Source: Nitrospinota bacterium
GTDB taxonomy: Bacteria > Nitrospinota > Nitrospinia > UBA9942 > JAHJSF01
DNA length: 6,926 nucleotides
Assembly (NCBI GenBank): GCA_018830405.1
Contig: JAHJSF010000123.1
Span: forward strand, 1-6,926
Reading direction: 5' to 3'
Shown here in pieces: positions 1-6,926 of this stretch. Positions within the stretch are counted from its first letter, which is position 1. Each line of letters starts with the position of its first letter. The notes below the pieces were generated by a model. That model searched no databases and was not told the origin of the DNA. It worked only from the letters and a program-made list of their open reading frames with translations. The translations under genes were made by a program, and so were the position numbers.

Positions 1-54
1 CAGGCTGTGAGTATCTAACCCTTTGTATTCAAGTATATTTATAAAAGCCTTCAT
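1..54 (-). CDS. 5' end of a divergent gene, product unknown (partial)
   Basis: Reading the minus strand from base 54, an ATG opens a frame of 18 codons, MKAFINILEYKGLDTHSL, with no stop before the window edge. A GGAGG Shine-Dalgarno sequence (complement of 59-63) lies 4 nt upstream of the ATG, which is the main support for a real start. The frame diverges from the DUF507 pair, and the 149 bp between them would hold both promoters. Too little protein is visible to recognise a family, so no function is proposed. It could be a chance frame, but the ribosome binding site next to an ATG and the divergent layout make a true gene more likely than not. Confidence 0.5.
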   Translation of the reverse strand, partial: MKAFINILEYKGLDTHSL

Positions 55-203
55 TTAACCTCCATAAGAATGTATAATTTTGGTTTCCGGCTTTGTAGGC
101 CTTTTTGCCGCTACAAGGTTTGGTTAAGTTGCAGCAATAGATAATAATTGCTTTATCGATAGATATTGTTCGTTAGGGCTTCACCTGTAGATACGGAGAC
201 ATA
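55..203. promoter_or_regulatory. Divergent intergenic region with inverted repeat and candidate promoter boxes
   Basis: This spacer separates the minus-strand gene at the left edge from the first DUF507 gene. It holds an inverted repeat, CTTTGTAG (91-98) with CTACAAGG (111-118), which pairs over 8 positions including one G-T wobble around a 12-nt centre; this could be an operator or a 5' UTR hairpin. An exact TATAAT lies at 73-78 on the plus strand but lacks a good -35 box. A second candidate, TTGGTT (120-125) with AATAAT (143-148) and a 17-nt spacer, is nearer the DUF507 start. The DUF507 start itself is set by GGAG at 195-198, 5 nt before the ATG. The promoter assignments are guesses from consensus matching only. 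Confidence 0.3.
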
Positions 204-485
204 ATGCAACTATCGAGAGACATGATAAGGTACTTGGCTGAGCATGTTGTCGCCAGGCTTGAAGATAAGAAGATGATTGAGATAGATTCTTCCCGCGATT
301 TGGTCATAGACCATGTAGAGGCAGGCATTAATCATAGTTTGGCCATTGAGGATGAGCTGGAAAACGAGGTTAAGGAAATATTGGATAGCCACGGAAAGAT
401 GTTGGACAAGGAAGGGGTAGACTACAGAAAACTATTCCTTATGGTCAAGAATAAGCTGGCCAGAGAACGAGACATTACTTTATAG
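204..485 (+). CDS. DUF507 family protein, first of a tandem pair
   Basis: This 93-residue soluble protein is recognised as DUF507, a small bacterial family of unknown function. The match rests on overall pattern: an N-terminal MQLS followed by a helix with L-x-E-D-K, a central stretch with H-S-L-A-I-E-D-E-L, and a C-terminal L-F-L-M-V-K-N-K-L-A-R-E-R segment. It is highly charged, has no signal peptide or membrane segment, and is probably all helical and cytoplasmic. The ATG is preceded by GGAG 5 nt upstream. The gene sits 10 nt before a second, divergent DUF507 copy, so the two are almost certainly co-transcribed and may form a heteromer (inference). No catalytic motif is visible, and no biochemical role can be assigned. 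Family assignment is fairly secure; function is unknown. Confidence 0.85.
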   Translation: MQLSRDMIRYLAEHVVARLEDKKMIEIDSSRDLVIDHVEAGINHSLAIEDELENEVKEILDSHGKMLDKEGVDYRKLFLMVKNKLARERDITL

Positions 486-495
486 TCGAATAGCT

Positions 496-774
496 ATGAG
501 ATTAAGCAGTGGAAAAATAAACGAATTATCGAAGGTTATCCTCTCGGCACTACTGGAGGACGATACCGTTGAGTTCTACGAGGAAAACAACGATATACGT
601 CTTGAGGTGGTCAAGCTCTTCAACGAGGAGCTGGCCGTTGATGAGGCTATAGACAAGAGGGTTAGATATGTCATCAGCACCTACTCTGACACTATCCGTG
701 AGGGGACATCCGCTTGGGAGCTCCTCTACCAGAAACATTATCGTGAAGAGGAGAAGAAGAGGCGCGGGATATGA
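496..774 (+). CDS. DUF507 family protein, second of a tandem pair
   Basis: This 92-residue protein is a paralogue of its upstream neighbour. Both begin M-x-L-S, carry an L-x-E-D-x-x-x-E block at about residues 19-27, have a central E-x-L-A/L-A-x-(D/E)-E block near residues 44-51, and end in a strongly charged helix (here E-E-E-K-K-R-R). Overall identity looks low, so the duplication is old and the copies have probably specialised. The ATG begins 10 nt after the stop of the first copy and has no clear Shine-Dalgarno sequence, which suggests translational coupling to the first copy. There is no signal peptide, membrane span or recognisable active site. It is the last gene of this short unit; a 454-bp repeat-bearing gap follows. 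Confidence 0.82.
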   Translation: MRLSSGKINELSKVILSALLEDDTVEFYEENNDIRLEVVKLFNEELAVDEAIDKRVRYVISTYSDTIREGTSAWELLYQKHYREEEKKRRGI

Positions 775-920
775 TACTGACCAATTATCTCCCCTGACAC
801 TGAACGATAATCGGGAATTGGATGTTCATTTCTATAATCTCGATAAAATACCTTTAATTATTTAGGGTCTTCGTATATGTGTGTGGGTAAAATCTTCATG
901 AAAAGGGTTACTATATTGGT

Positions 921-957
921 AATTCCCCCTTTAGAAAAGGGGGATGAAGGGGGATTT
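921..957 (-). repeat. GC-armed hairpin repeat, copy 1 (outer arm one-sided)
   Basis: CCCCCTTT (925-932) pairs perfectly with AAAGGGGG (936-943) around a 3-nt loop. A further GGGGGATTT follows at 949-957, whose partner arm upstream is missing or degraded. On the minus strand the order is AAATCCCCC, a short spacer, then the hairpin, the same order as in copies 2 and 3. No T-run follows, so this is a dispersed palindromic (REP/MITE-like) element rather than a terminator. It carries no coding capacity. Confidence 0.7.
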
Positions 958-998
958 GAAAACAGGGAGATGGAAATATGGAGTGGATTATGATTGTA

Positions 999-1049
999 AA
1001 ATCCCTCCCAACCTCCCTTTGCCAAAGGGAGGAGTTGGTGATCGGATTT
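999..1049 (+). repeat. GC-armed hairpin repeat, copy 2
   Basis: CCTCCCTTT (1012-1020) pairs perfectly with AAAGGGAGG (1024-1032) around GCC. The stem can extend outward through CCAA (1008-1011) with TTGG (1035-1038) past a short bulge. An outer AAATCC (999-1004) matches GGATTT (1044-1049). It has the same plan as copy 1 but in the opposite orientation, and its arms carry CCTCCC in place of CCCCC with both sides changed together. That coordinated change suggests the hairpin is under selection or copied as a unit. A half-copy, TTTGCCAAAGAGGGGG, follows at 1047-1062. Confidence 0.7.
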
Positions 1050-1107
1050 GCCAAAGAGGGGGAAATGACCCGCACTAAGACACGAAGATCCATTATTCAA
1101 AATGATT

Positions 1108-1154
1108 ACAGCCCCCTTATTCCCCCTTTGTTAAGGGGGACTTGAGGGGGTTGT
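1108..1154 (-). repeat. GC-armed nested hairpin repeat, copy 3 (most complete)
   Basis: This 47-nt element is a nested palindrome. The inner arms are TCCCCCTT (1121-1128) and AAGGGGGA (1133-1140) around TGTT. The outer arms are ACAGCCCCCT (1108-1117) and AGGGGGTTGT (1145-1154), which pair with one G-T wobble. The 3-nt and 4-nt gaps between arms make an internal loop. It is the most intact of the three copies and lies about 75 bp before hisZ. There are no obvious target-site duplications and no transposase in the window. It would be mobilised, if at all, in trans (inference). Confidence 0.75.
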
Positions 1155-1228
1155 AACCCGCGTATGTCGAGGAGCTAACGACAAAATCAACGCAGTTAGC
1201 GTTTGAATACGACTTCGCATAAAACATT

Positions 1229-3745
<2,517 letters not shown>

Positions 3746-3747
<2 letters not shown>

Positions 3748-3758
3748 GGAGGTAGGAG
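3746..3758 (+). promoter_or_regulatory. Strong ribosome binding site for greA
   Basis: AAGGAGG at 3746-3752, 9 nt before the greA ATG, is the best Shine-Dalgarno match in the window and overlaps the purA stop codon. A second, closer TAGGAG (3753-3758) follows. The contrast with the weak sites in front of hisZ and the LOG gene suggests greA is translated more strongly than its operon partners (inference). Confidence 0.8.
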
Positions 3759-3761
3759 TTT

Positions 3762-4232
3762 ATGAGCGCCAAGGTACCTATGACAAAAGAGGGTTACGAG
3801 AGGCTTCGTGACGAACTTCAGAAGCTGAAGAAGGTAGAGCGGCCAAAGATTATAAAAGAGATATCGGTGGCTAGGGCGCACGGCGACCTGTCGGAAAATG
3901 CCGAGTATCACGCAGCCAAGGAGAAACAATCCTTTATTGAGGGAAGAATAGGGACGGTTGAGGATAAGCTGGCCAGAGCCCAGGTTATCGATACCGCCAC
4001 AATCCCTAAGGATAGGGTTGTCTTCGGGGTAGTTGTACACCTTGAGGATATGGAGAATGGTGGTGAAATAAAGTATCAGATCGTCGGGGACGACGAGGCT
4101 AATGTTGATCATGGAAAGATATCCATTTCATCCCCTATAGCCAGGGCGTTGATAGGCAAGGTTATTGATGATGAGGTAACTGTGATAACCCCGGCCGGGA
4201 AACGGGAGTATGCCATCCTTGATATAGAGTGA
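3762..4232 (+). CDS. greA: Transcription elongation factor GreA
   Basis: GreA enters the RNA polymerase secondary channel and stimulates cleavage of backtracked transcripts, rescuing stalled elongation complexes. The 156 residues are the usual length (E. coli 158). Residues 1-75 form the N-terminal coiled coil; its tip carries the family signature [13 protein letters not shown] (37-49), with the two acidic residues Asp42 and Glu45 that correspond to the Mg-coordinating pair of E. coli GreA (Asp41, Glu44). The C-terminal FKBP-like domain (about 80-156) includes Y-Q-I-V-G-D-D-E-A and [10 protein letters not shown]. The gene follows purA after 14 nt and is followed by the LOG gene after 7 nt, so it is an internal operon member. 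GreB or Gfh-type alternatives are unlikely given the signature. Confidence 0.97.
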   Translation: MSAKVPMTKEGYERLRDELQKLKKVERPKIIKEISVARAHGDLSENAEYHAAKEKQSFIEGRIGTVEDKLARAQVIDTATIPKDRVVFGVVVHLEDMENGGEIKYQIVGDDEANVDHGKISISSPIARALIGKVIDDEVTVITPAGKREYAILDIE

Positions 4233-4239
4233 CCAGAGA

Positions 4240-5307
4240 GTGAAAGAGGATAAAAGCCATATTTGTAACGCCGACACCCTGCGCAAGACGCCCTTCGGTA
4301 ATGAGAGCGCCGATCTTATAAATGATATGTTGAGCGACCTTATGAAGCTTGCCCTATCGTCCAAAGATAACGGAGATTTGCGTCTTCTCCGCAACAATAT
4401 TAGGGACCTCTGCAATGCCTTCCAACTCTTCTCAAAATACCGCGACATAAGGAAGGTGGCCATTTTCGGTTCATCCAGAACAGCCCCATACGACCCCGCC
4501 TATAAATTGGCCGAGGATTTTGCCCAAAGGATTGTCGATAAGGGCTTCTTGGTCATCACCGGCGCAGGGGGCGGGATAATGGAGGCGGGAAACAAGGGGG
4601 CGACTGCGACCAACAGTTTTGGGGTAAATATCCGTCTCCCCTTTGAGCAGCTCTCAAATAAGTTCATTTCCAAAGATCGTCTGGTATCCTTCAAATATTT
4701 CTTCAGCCGTAAGCTGGTATTCCAAAAGGAATCCGATGCTACGGTTATACTGCCGGGGGGGTTCGGCACCGTTGATGAAATGATGGAGATATTAACCCTG
4801 GTTCAAACCGGCAAGAGCAGGCCGAGACCGGTAGTTCTCCTCCAGCCGGAGGGGGATGATTATTGGACGGAGTTCAACGTATTTATAGATAAGATGATAG
4901 CCCACGGCTATATATCGGACGATGATCTGCAGCTCTACACCATTACCGGAGACGCAGAAGAGGCCGCCAGACAGATATCAGATTTCTACAAGATATATCA
5001 CTCTCTGACCTATGTAGATAACGAAACTGTTTTAAGGTTTAATGCCCCCATTCCTGATGGGGTAATCGATAGGATCAACAAAGATTTCAGGGACATTATC
5101 AGAGAGGGAGATATTGAACCGACCGAACCCCTTCCGAAGGAATTGGAGAGACACAACCACGCCAACCTTTACCGATTAAAATTCAGGTTCACCCGTTCCA
5201 GCTTCGGCCGCTTGATAGAGATGATACATTTTATCAACAGTGAGGTTGAGATATTAAGAATCAAACGTCCCCAAAAATTGGAAGACAAGGGAAAATCAGC
5301 CATCTGA
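4240..5307 (+). CDS. LOG-family (TIGR00730-type) nucleotide 5'-monophosphate phosphoribohydrolase-like protein, long form
   Basis: LOG proteins, often mislabelled lysine decarboxylase, hydrolyse nucleoside 5'-monophosphates to base and ribose 5-phosphate. The Rossmann core spans about residues 72-245: V-A-I-F-G-S-S-R (73-80), G-A-G-G-G-I-M-E-A (108-116), the S-R-K signature with Arg157 and Lys158, and P-G-G-F-G-T-V-D-E (172-180), the P-G-G-x-G-T-x-x-E catalytic/phosphate motif. At 355 residues it is much longer than plain LOG proteins (about 180-220): a roughly 70-residue charged helical N-terminal part and about 110 extra C-terminal residues are added. E. coli PpnN is also an extended form but larger (454 residues). 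The start is a GTG 7 nt after greA with only a weak purine-rich site; Met30 is an alternative. Substrate is not determined by sequence; a purine nucleotide role fits the purA/hisZ neighbours. Confidence 0.85.
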   Translation: MKEDKSHICNADTLRKTPFGNESADLINDMLSDLMKLALSSKDNGDLRLLRNNIRDLCNAFQLFSKYRDIRKVAIFGSSRTAPYDPAYKLAEDFAQRIVDKGFLVITGAGGGIMEAGNKGATATNSFGVNIRLPFEQLSNKFISKDRLVSFKYFFSRKLVFQKESDATVILPGGFGTVDEMMEILTLVQTGKSRPRPVVLLQPEGDDYWTEFNVFIDKMIAHGYISDDDLQLYTITGDAEEAARQISDFYKIYHSLTYVDNETVLRFNAPIPDGVIDRINKDFRDIIREGDIEPTEPLPKELERHNHANLYRLKFRFTRSSFGRLIEMIHFINSEVEILRIKRPQKLEDKGKSAI

Positions 5308-5351
5308 CTATTTCGCCTCCTCCCTTGGAGACCGCGTCGTAACCCTTTTTA

Positions 5352-5430
5352 CTGCCATTCCATCTCAGTCTTTCCGTCATTCCGCATCCCCGATTAAAGC
5401 ATTTGAAGACGTGCTTGATGCAGAATTCAG
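5352..5430 (+). repeat. TCATTCCG-type palindromic repeat: degenerate unit plus long-hairpin unit
   Basis: A degenerate half-unit (CTGCCATTCCATC, from 5352) lies exactly 22 nt before a clear CCGTCATTCCG at 5374-5384. The second unit continues as a long hairpin: ATTCCGCATC (5379-5388) pairs with GATGCAGAAT (5417-5426) with one mismatch, and AAGCA (5397-5401) pairs with TGCTT (5412-5416) inside it. It ends in GAATTCAG, a one-base variant of the family's usual GAATCCAG end. Confidence 0.65.
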
Positions 5431-5442
5431 TTCTTGTTTTTT

Positions 5443-5478
5443 CTGGATTCCGGATAAGCGTTGCTTTCCGGAATGACA
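5443..5478 (-). repeat. TCATTCCGG-type palindromic repeat, inverted complete unit
   Basis: On the minus strand this reads TGTCATTCCGG, a 14-nt centre, then CCGGAATCCAG, the complete form of the repeat. ATTCCGG (complement of 5469-5475) pairs with CCGGAAT (complement of 5447-5453). It is inverted relative to the units on either side, so the cluster holds units in both orientations. Confidence 0.7.
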
Positions 5479-5493
5479 AGTGTGCACGTCTCT

Positions 5494-5567
5494 CCGTCAT
5501 TCCGTTTCAGCTTTCCCGTCACTCCGTTTCAGCCTTCCCGTCATTCCGGGCTTGACCCGGAATCCAG
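5494..5567 (+). repeat. Three tandem TCATTCCG units at exact 22-bp spacing
   Basis: CCGTCATTCCG starts at 5494, CCGTCACTCCG at 5516 and CCGTCATTCCG at 5538, each exactly 22 nt apart. The first two units are nearly identical over their full 22 nt, including TTTCAGC(T/C)TTC, and are half-palindromes. Only the third has its partner arm: ATTCCGGG with CCCGGAAT around CTTGA, ending in CCAG at 5567. No T-run follows the hairpin, so it is not a terminator. Confidence 0.75.
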
Positions 5568-5596
5568 AAGGTTAATAAAATCAAAGACTGCGGAAA

Positions 5597-5614
5597 TGGC
5601 AATTATCTTTGCCA
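5597..5614. promoter_or_regulatory. Perfect dyad overlapping the lipoprotein -35 box (candidate operator)
   Basis: TGGCAA (5597-5602) and TTGCCA (5609-5614) form a perfect 6-bp inverted repeat with a 6-bp centre, an 18-bp layout typical of dimeric repressor sites. The right half is also the -35 hexamer of the promoter listed next, so a bound protein would block RNA polymerase. A regulator is not visible in the window; chance occurrence remains possible. Confidence 0.4.
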
Positions 5615-5637
5615 CAAAGGATAATCTACGTTATATT
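5609..5637 (+). promoter_or_regulatory. Sigma-70-type promoter for the LPP20-like lipoprotein
   Basis: TTGCCA (5609-5614, 5 of 6 to consensus) and TATATT (5632-5637, 5 of 6) are separated by exactly 17 nt. Transcription would begin at about 5643-5645, which is at or immediately before the ATG at 5645. This fits the absence of a Shine-Dalgarno sequence and argues for a leaderless mRNA, and against an upstream TTG start at 5609. Confidence 0.6.
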
Positions 5638-5644
5638 TAAATCT

Positions 5645-6103
5645 ATGAAAAAGATCCTGATAATAATTTTTGCCCTGACAACAATCTCCGCCTGCACCAG
5701 AAAAGAGATATATGTCGGAGAAAATTGGAAATACGAAACAGCCGGCTACGATGTCCCTGACACCTACCCTGCCTGGATTTCAAACCCCTCGTTGGGGGGC
5801 TACATAGGAGGGGTTGGATTAGGCAAGAGCAATGTCCAAGGTGGGGCTGATACACAAAGGGATATAGCCAAGACTATAGCCAGAGGGAAGGCAATAAGGA
5901 AGGTGCATATATTGGTCGACACTGTCTGCAATAATCCCGGGGCTGACAAAATAGAGAAGGAAATTATAGACAATTACAAACCGCAAATCGATTGCGGTCA
6001 GGCCTACATGGGGGCGGAGCTGATAAAGAAGATTGTAGTCAAAGAGGAATGGGAAGACCCGCAGGAGGGGGATATATATGTTTGGGAGGTTCTACAAAAA
6101 TAG
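5645..6103 (+). CDS. LPP20-like lipoprotein
   Basis: A 152-residue precursor with a lipoprotein signal peptide: M-K-K, a hydrophobic run, then the lipobox I-S-A-C with Cys17. Thr at +2 is not a retention signal, so an outer-membrane location is likely. The mature part fits the LPP20 domain: P-A-W-I (43-46), G-Y-I-G-G-V-G-L-G (52-60), an Ala-rich helix with D-I-A-K-T-I-A-R-G-K-A (73-83), and a C-terminal G-A-E-L-I-K-K-I-V...E-E-W-E-D-P...Y-V-W-E-V-L (123-150). LPP20 proteins are small envelope lipoproteins with no assigned enzymatic role. Two cysteines (95, 117) could form a disulfide. An in-frame TTG start 36 nt upstream would hide the signal peptide and sits inside the promoter, so ATG 5645 is preferred. 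It stands alone behind its own promoter and converges on the glycosyltransferase gene 30 nt downstream. Confidence 0.8.
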   Translation: MKKILIIIFALTTISACTRKEIYVGENWKYETAGYDVPDTYPAWISNPSLGGYIGGVGLGKSNVQGGADTQRDIAKTIARGKAIRKVHILVDTVCNNPGADKIEKEIIDNYKPQIDCGQAYMGAELIKKIVVKEEWEDPQEGDIYVWEVLQK

Positions 6104-6123
6104 GCGAAATGCTCTTCGAACCT
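6096..6123 (-). terminator. Weak candidate terminator for the minus-strand glycosyltransferase
   Basis: Downstream of the transferase stop, the minus strand can form AGG-(TT bulge)-CGAA paired with TTCG-CCT (plus-strand bases 6102-6123), followed by A and then five Ts (6096-6100). The stem is only 7 bp with a bulge, so it would be weak. It overlaps the 3' end of the convergent lipoprotein gene. Confidence 0.3.
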
Positions 6124-6133
6124 GCTTTATCGG

Positions 6134-6926
6134 TTAGGCTAACTCAACAACCTTTTTCCTAACAAGATAACCGGCTAAAAGAAAAAGGGCAAAATATAAG
6201 GCCAACAAGAGCAAAACAATAGCCATCCCATACGATCTGCCCCACAAGACAGTCAAACCAACCGTAAGCTGCAATACCCCATAACCGATAGTAACCTTCC
6301 AATGGGGAACTTCCAACTCATTGGCCAATAATTGGTATATATGCCTACGGTGGGGCCTGAGCAAACTCTCCCCATCCTTTAACCTGACAATCATAGTGGC
6401 TAATTCATCGGCATAAAATGGGAAAATAAAAGCAGCCAGGGTAATTAGGTCTAAAAAATCATTAGAAATTAAAATCACTATACAGGCAAAAAGAAAACCC
6501 AATAGTATGCTCCCCACATCCCCCATAAAGACCCTAGCCTTAGGGAAATTAAAGGGGAGAAAACCGAGACAGGCCAAGACAATACTTAAAGATAATATTG
6601 CCAAATAGGTATCGCTATCGTTAAGTATAATAAAATAAACCAGCAGGCCAAACCCGACTATTCCGGTAACAGCGGCTATTCCATCTATCCCGTCCATAAA
6701 GTTATAAAAATTGGCTGTCCCGACAATAAAAATTGTCAGGAATATGATAATAGCAATTGGGGCATCAAGGATTGCGGAATGGACTATAAACAAGGCGGCC
6801 AAAAACTGGGCTATAAGGCGAATCTTGGGCGAAAGTTCAACCTTATCTCCCCAAAGACTTAGCAGGGCAATAAACAGAGCGGAGAGCCAAAAAGTTGGAG
6901 GTATTTCTAAAAACAGGGAGACCATA
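6134..6926 (-). CDS. WbpL/WecA-like polyprenyl-phosphate sugar-1-phosphate transferase (partial, 5' end missing)
   Basis: This polytopic membrane enzyme belongs to the MraY/WecA superfamily, which moves a sugar 1-phosphate from a UDP-sugar to undecaprenyl phosphate to start O-antigen or other surface glycan synthesis. The 263 visible residues lack about 60-90 N-terminal ones, beyond the window; the Met at the edge is internal. Seen in order: L-S-P-K-I-R-L (31-37), N-F-Y-N-F-M-D-G-I-D-G (72-82) with Asp78 and Asp81, V-F-M-G-D-V-G-S (132-139), and H-R-R-H-I-Y-Q (192-198). The last resembles the H-x-x-H-x-Y-Q type of WbpL/WbcO enzymes rather than MraY. About eight hydrophobic segments alternate with these loops. 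Oddly, the Asp-Asp normally found before L-S-P reads Gly26-Asp27. The sugar cannot be told from sequence; FucNAc or GlcNAc are typical for relatives. Confidence 0.88.
   Translation of the reverse strand, partial: MVSLFLEIPPTFWLSALFIALLSLWGDKVELSPKIRLIAQFLAALFIVHSAILDAPIAIIIFLTIFIVGTANFYNFMDGIDGIAAVTGIVGFGLLVYFIILNDSDTYLAILSLSIVLACLGFLPFNFPKARVFMGDVGSILLGFLFACIVILISNDFLDLITLAAFIFPFYADELATMIVRLKDGESLLRPHRRHIYQLLANELEVPHWKVTIGYGVLQLTVGLTVLWGRSYGMAIVLLLLALYFALFLLAGYLVRKKVVELA

Larger units (their letters stand above)
775..1228. other. 454-bp gene-free gap between DUF507 pair and hisZ
   Basis: No convincing gene is seen on either strand; the minus-strand frames here are proline/glycine/lysine-rich readings of the repeats. 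The gap holds three GC-armed hairpin repeats and one half-copy (listed separately). Just after the DUF507 stop there is an imperfect dyad: CCAATT (781-786) can pair with AATTGG (816-821), or alternatively ATTATC (784-789) with GATAAT (806-811). Neither is followed by a T-run, so I do not call a terminator. Close to hisZ, GCTAAC (1174-1179) can pair with GTTAGC (1195-1200), and AACGC (1189-1193) with GCGTT (1199-1203). These two are mutually exclusive. A hisZ promoter should lie in this gap, but no strong match to consensus was found. Confidence 0.7.
5308..5644. other. 337-bp gene-free gap filled with palindromic repeats
   Basis: No gene is supported here on either strand. Most of the gap (5352-5567) is occupied by repeats of the TCATTCCG...CGGAATCCAG type, described separately. 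The last 77 bases are AT-rich and contain the lipoprotein promoter. No clear rho-independent terminator follows the LOG gene: a short CTCC/GGAG pairing just past the stop is not followed by an adjacent T-run. Confidence 0.7.

Noticed and set aside
858-1100. Minus-strand open frame of 80 residues
   Set aside because: It is made from translated GC-armed repeats, giving a proline/glycine/lysine-rich peptide with no start signal; this is typical of spurious repeat-derived frames.
5352-5567. CRISPR array
   Set aside because: The 22-bp steps have no long identical repeats with unique spacers, units occur in both orientations, and the elements are palindromic dispersed repeats.
5538-5567. Rho-independent terminator formed by CCGGG/CCCGG
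   Set aside because: No T-run follows on either strand, and the hairpin is the conserved core of the repeat family.
5609-5644. Upstream TTG start extending the lipoprotein by 12 residues
   Set aside because: It would place 12 residues before the signal peptide and begins inside the -35 box of a strong promoter; there is no Shine-Dalgarno sequence for it.

Overview
The window looks like ordinary chromosomal sequence from a Gram-negative bacterium, most plausibly a deltaproteobacterium-like lineage (Desulfobacterota or a related uncultured group). The clues are a tandem pair of small DUF507 proteins, a hisZ-purA gene pair, an LPP20-like outer-membrane-type lipoprotein, moderate GC with frequent ATA/AGG/AGA codons, and dispersed palindromic repeats in the intergenic spaces. 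The lineage is an inference; there is no rRNA or marker phylogeny to settle it.

Layout. At the left edge the first 18 codons of a minus-strand gene (54 to 1) run out of the window. It diverges from two tandem DUF507 paralogues (204-485 and 496-774). A 454-bp gap (775-1228) follows, holding at least three hairpin repeats with CCCCC/GGGGG-type arms. Next is a tight same-strand cluster: hisZ (1229-2482), purA (2473-3747, overlapping hisZ by 10 nt), greA (3762-4232) and a LOG-family nucleotide phosphoribohydrolase-like protein (4240-5307). A second repeat-filled gap (5308-5644) is made of TCATTCCG/CGGAATCCAG units, partly with a regular 22-bp spacing, and ends in a strong promoter. That promoter lies directly in front of an LPP20-like lipoprotein (5645-6103). 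The lipoprotein converges on a minus-strand, WbpL/WecA-like polyprenyl-phosphate sugar-1-phosphate transferase that runs off the right edge.

How the genes fit together. HisZ (regulatory subunit of the first histidine enzyme), PurA (IMP to adenylosuccinate) and the LOG protein (family members hydrolyse purine nucleoside monophosphates) all touch purine nucleotide pools; histidine synthesis consumes ATP and returns AICAR to the purine pathway. GreA, a transcript-cleavage factor, is a housekeeping passenger in the same unit. The lipoprotein and glycosyltransferase are cell-envelope genes transcribed separately.

I see no clear new defence system, mobile element with a transposase, CRISPR array or RNA gene. 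The points most worth a second look are: the transferase, whose usual Asp-Asp motif reads Gly-Asp; the lipoprotein promoter, which predicts a leaderless mRNA and overlaps a perfect dyad; the 22-bp periodic arrangement of palindromic half-repeats; and the DUF507 pair of unknown function.
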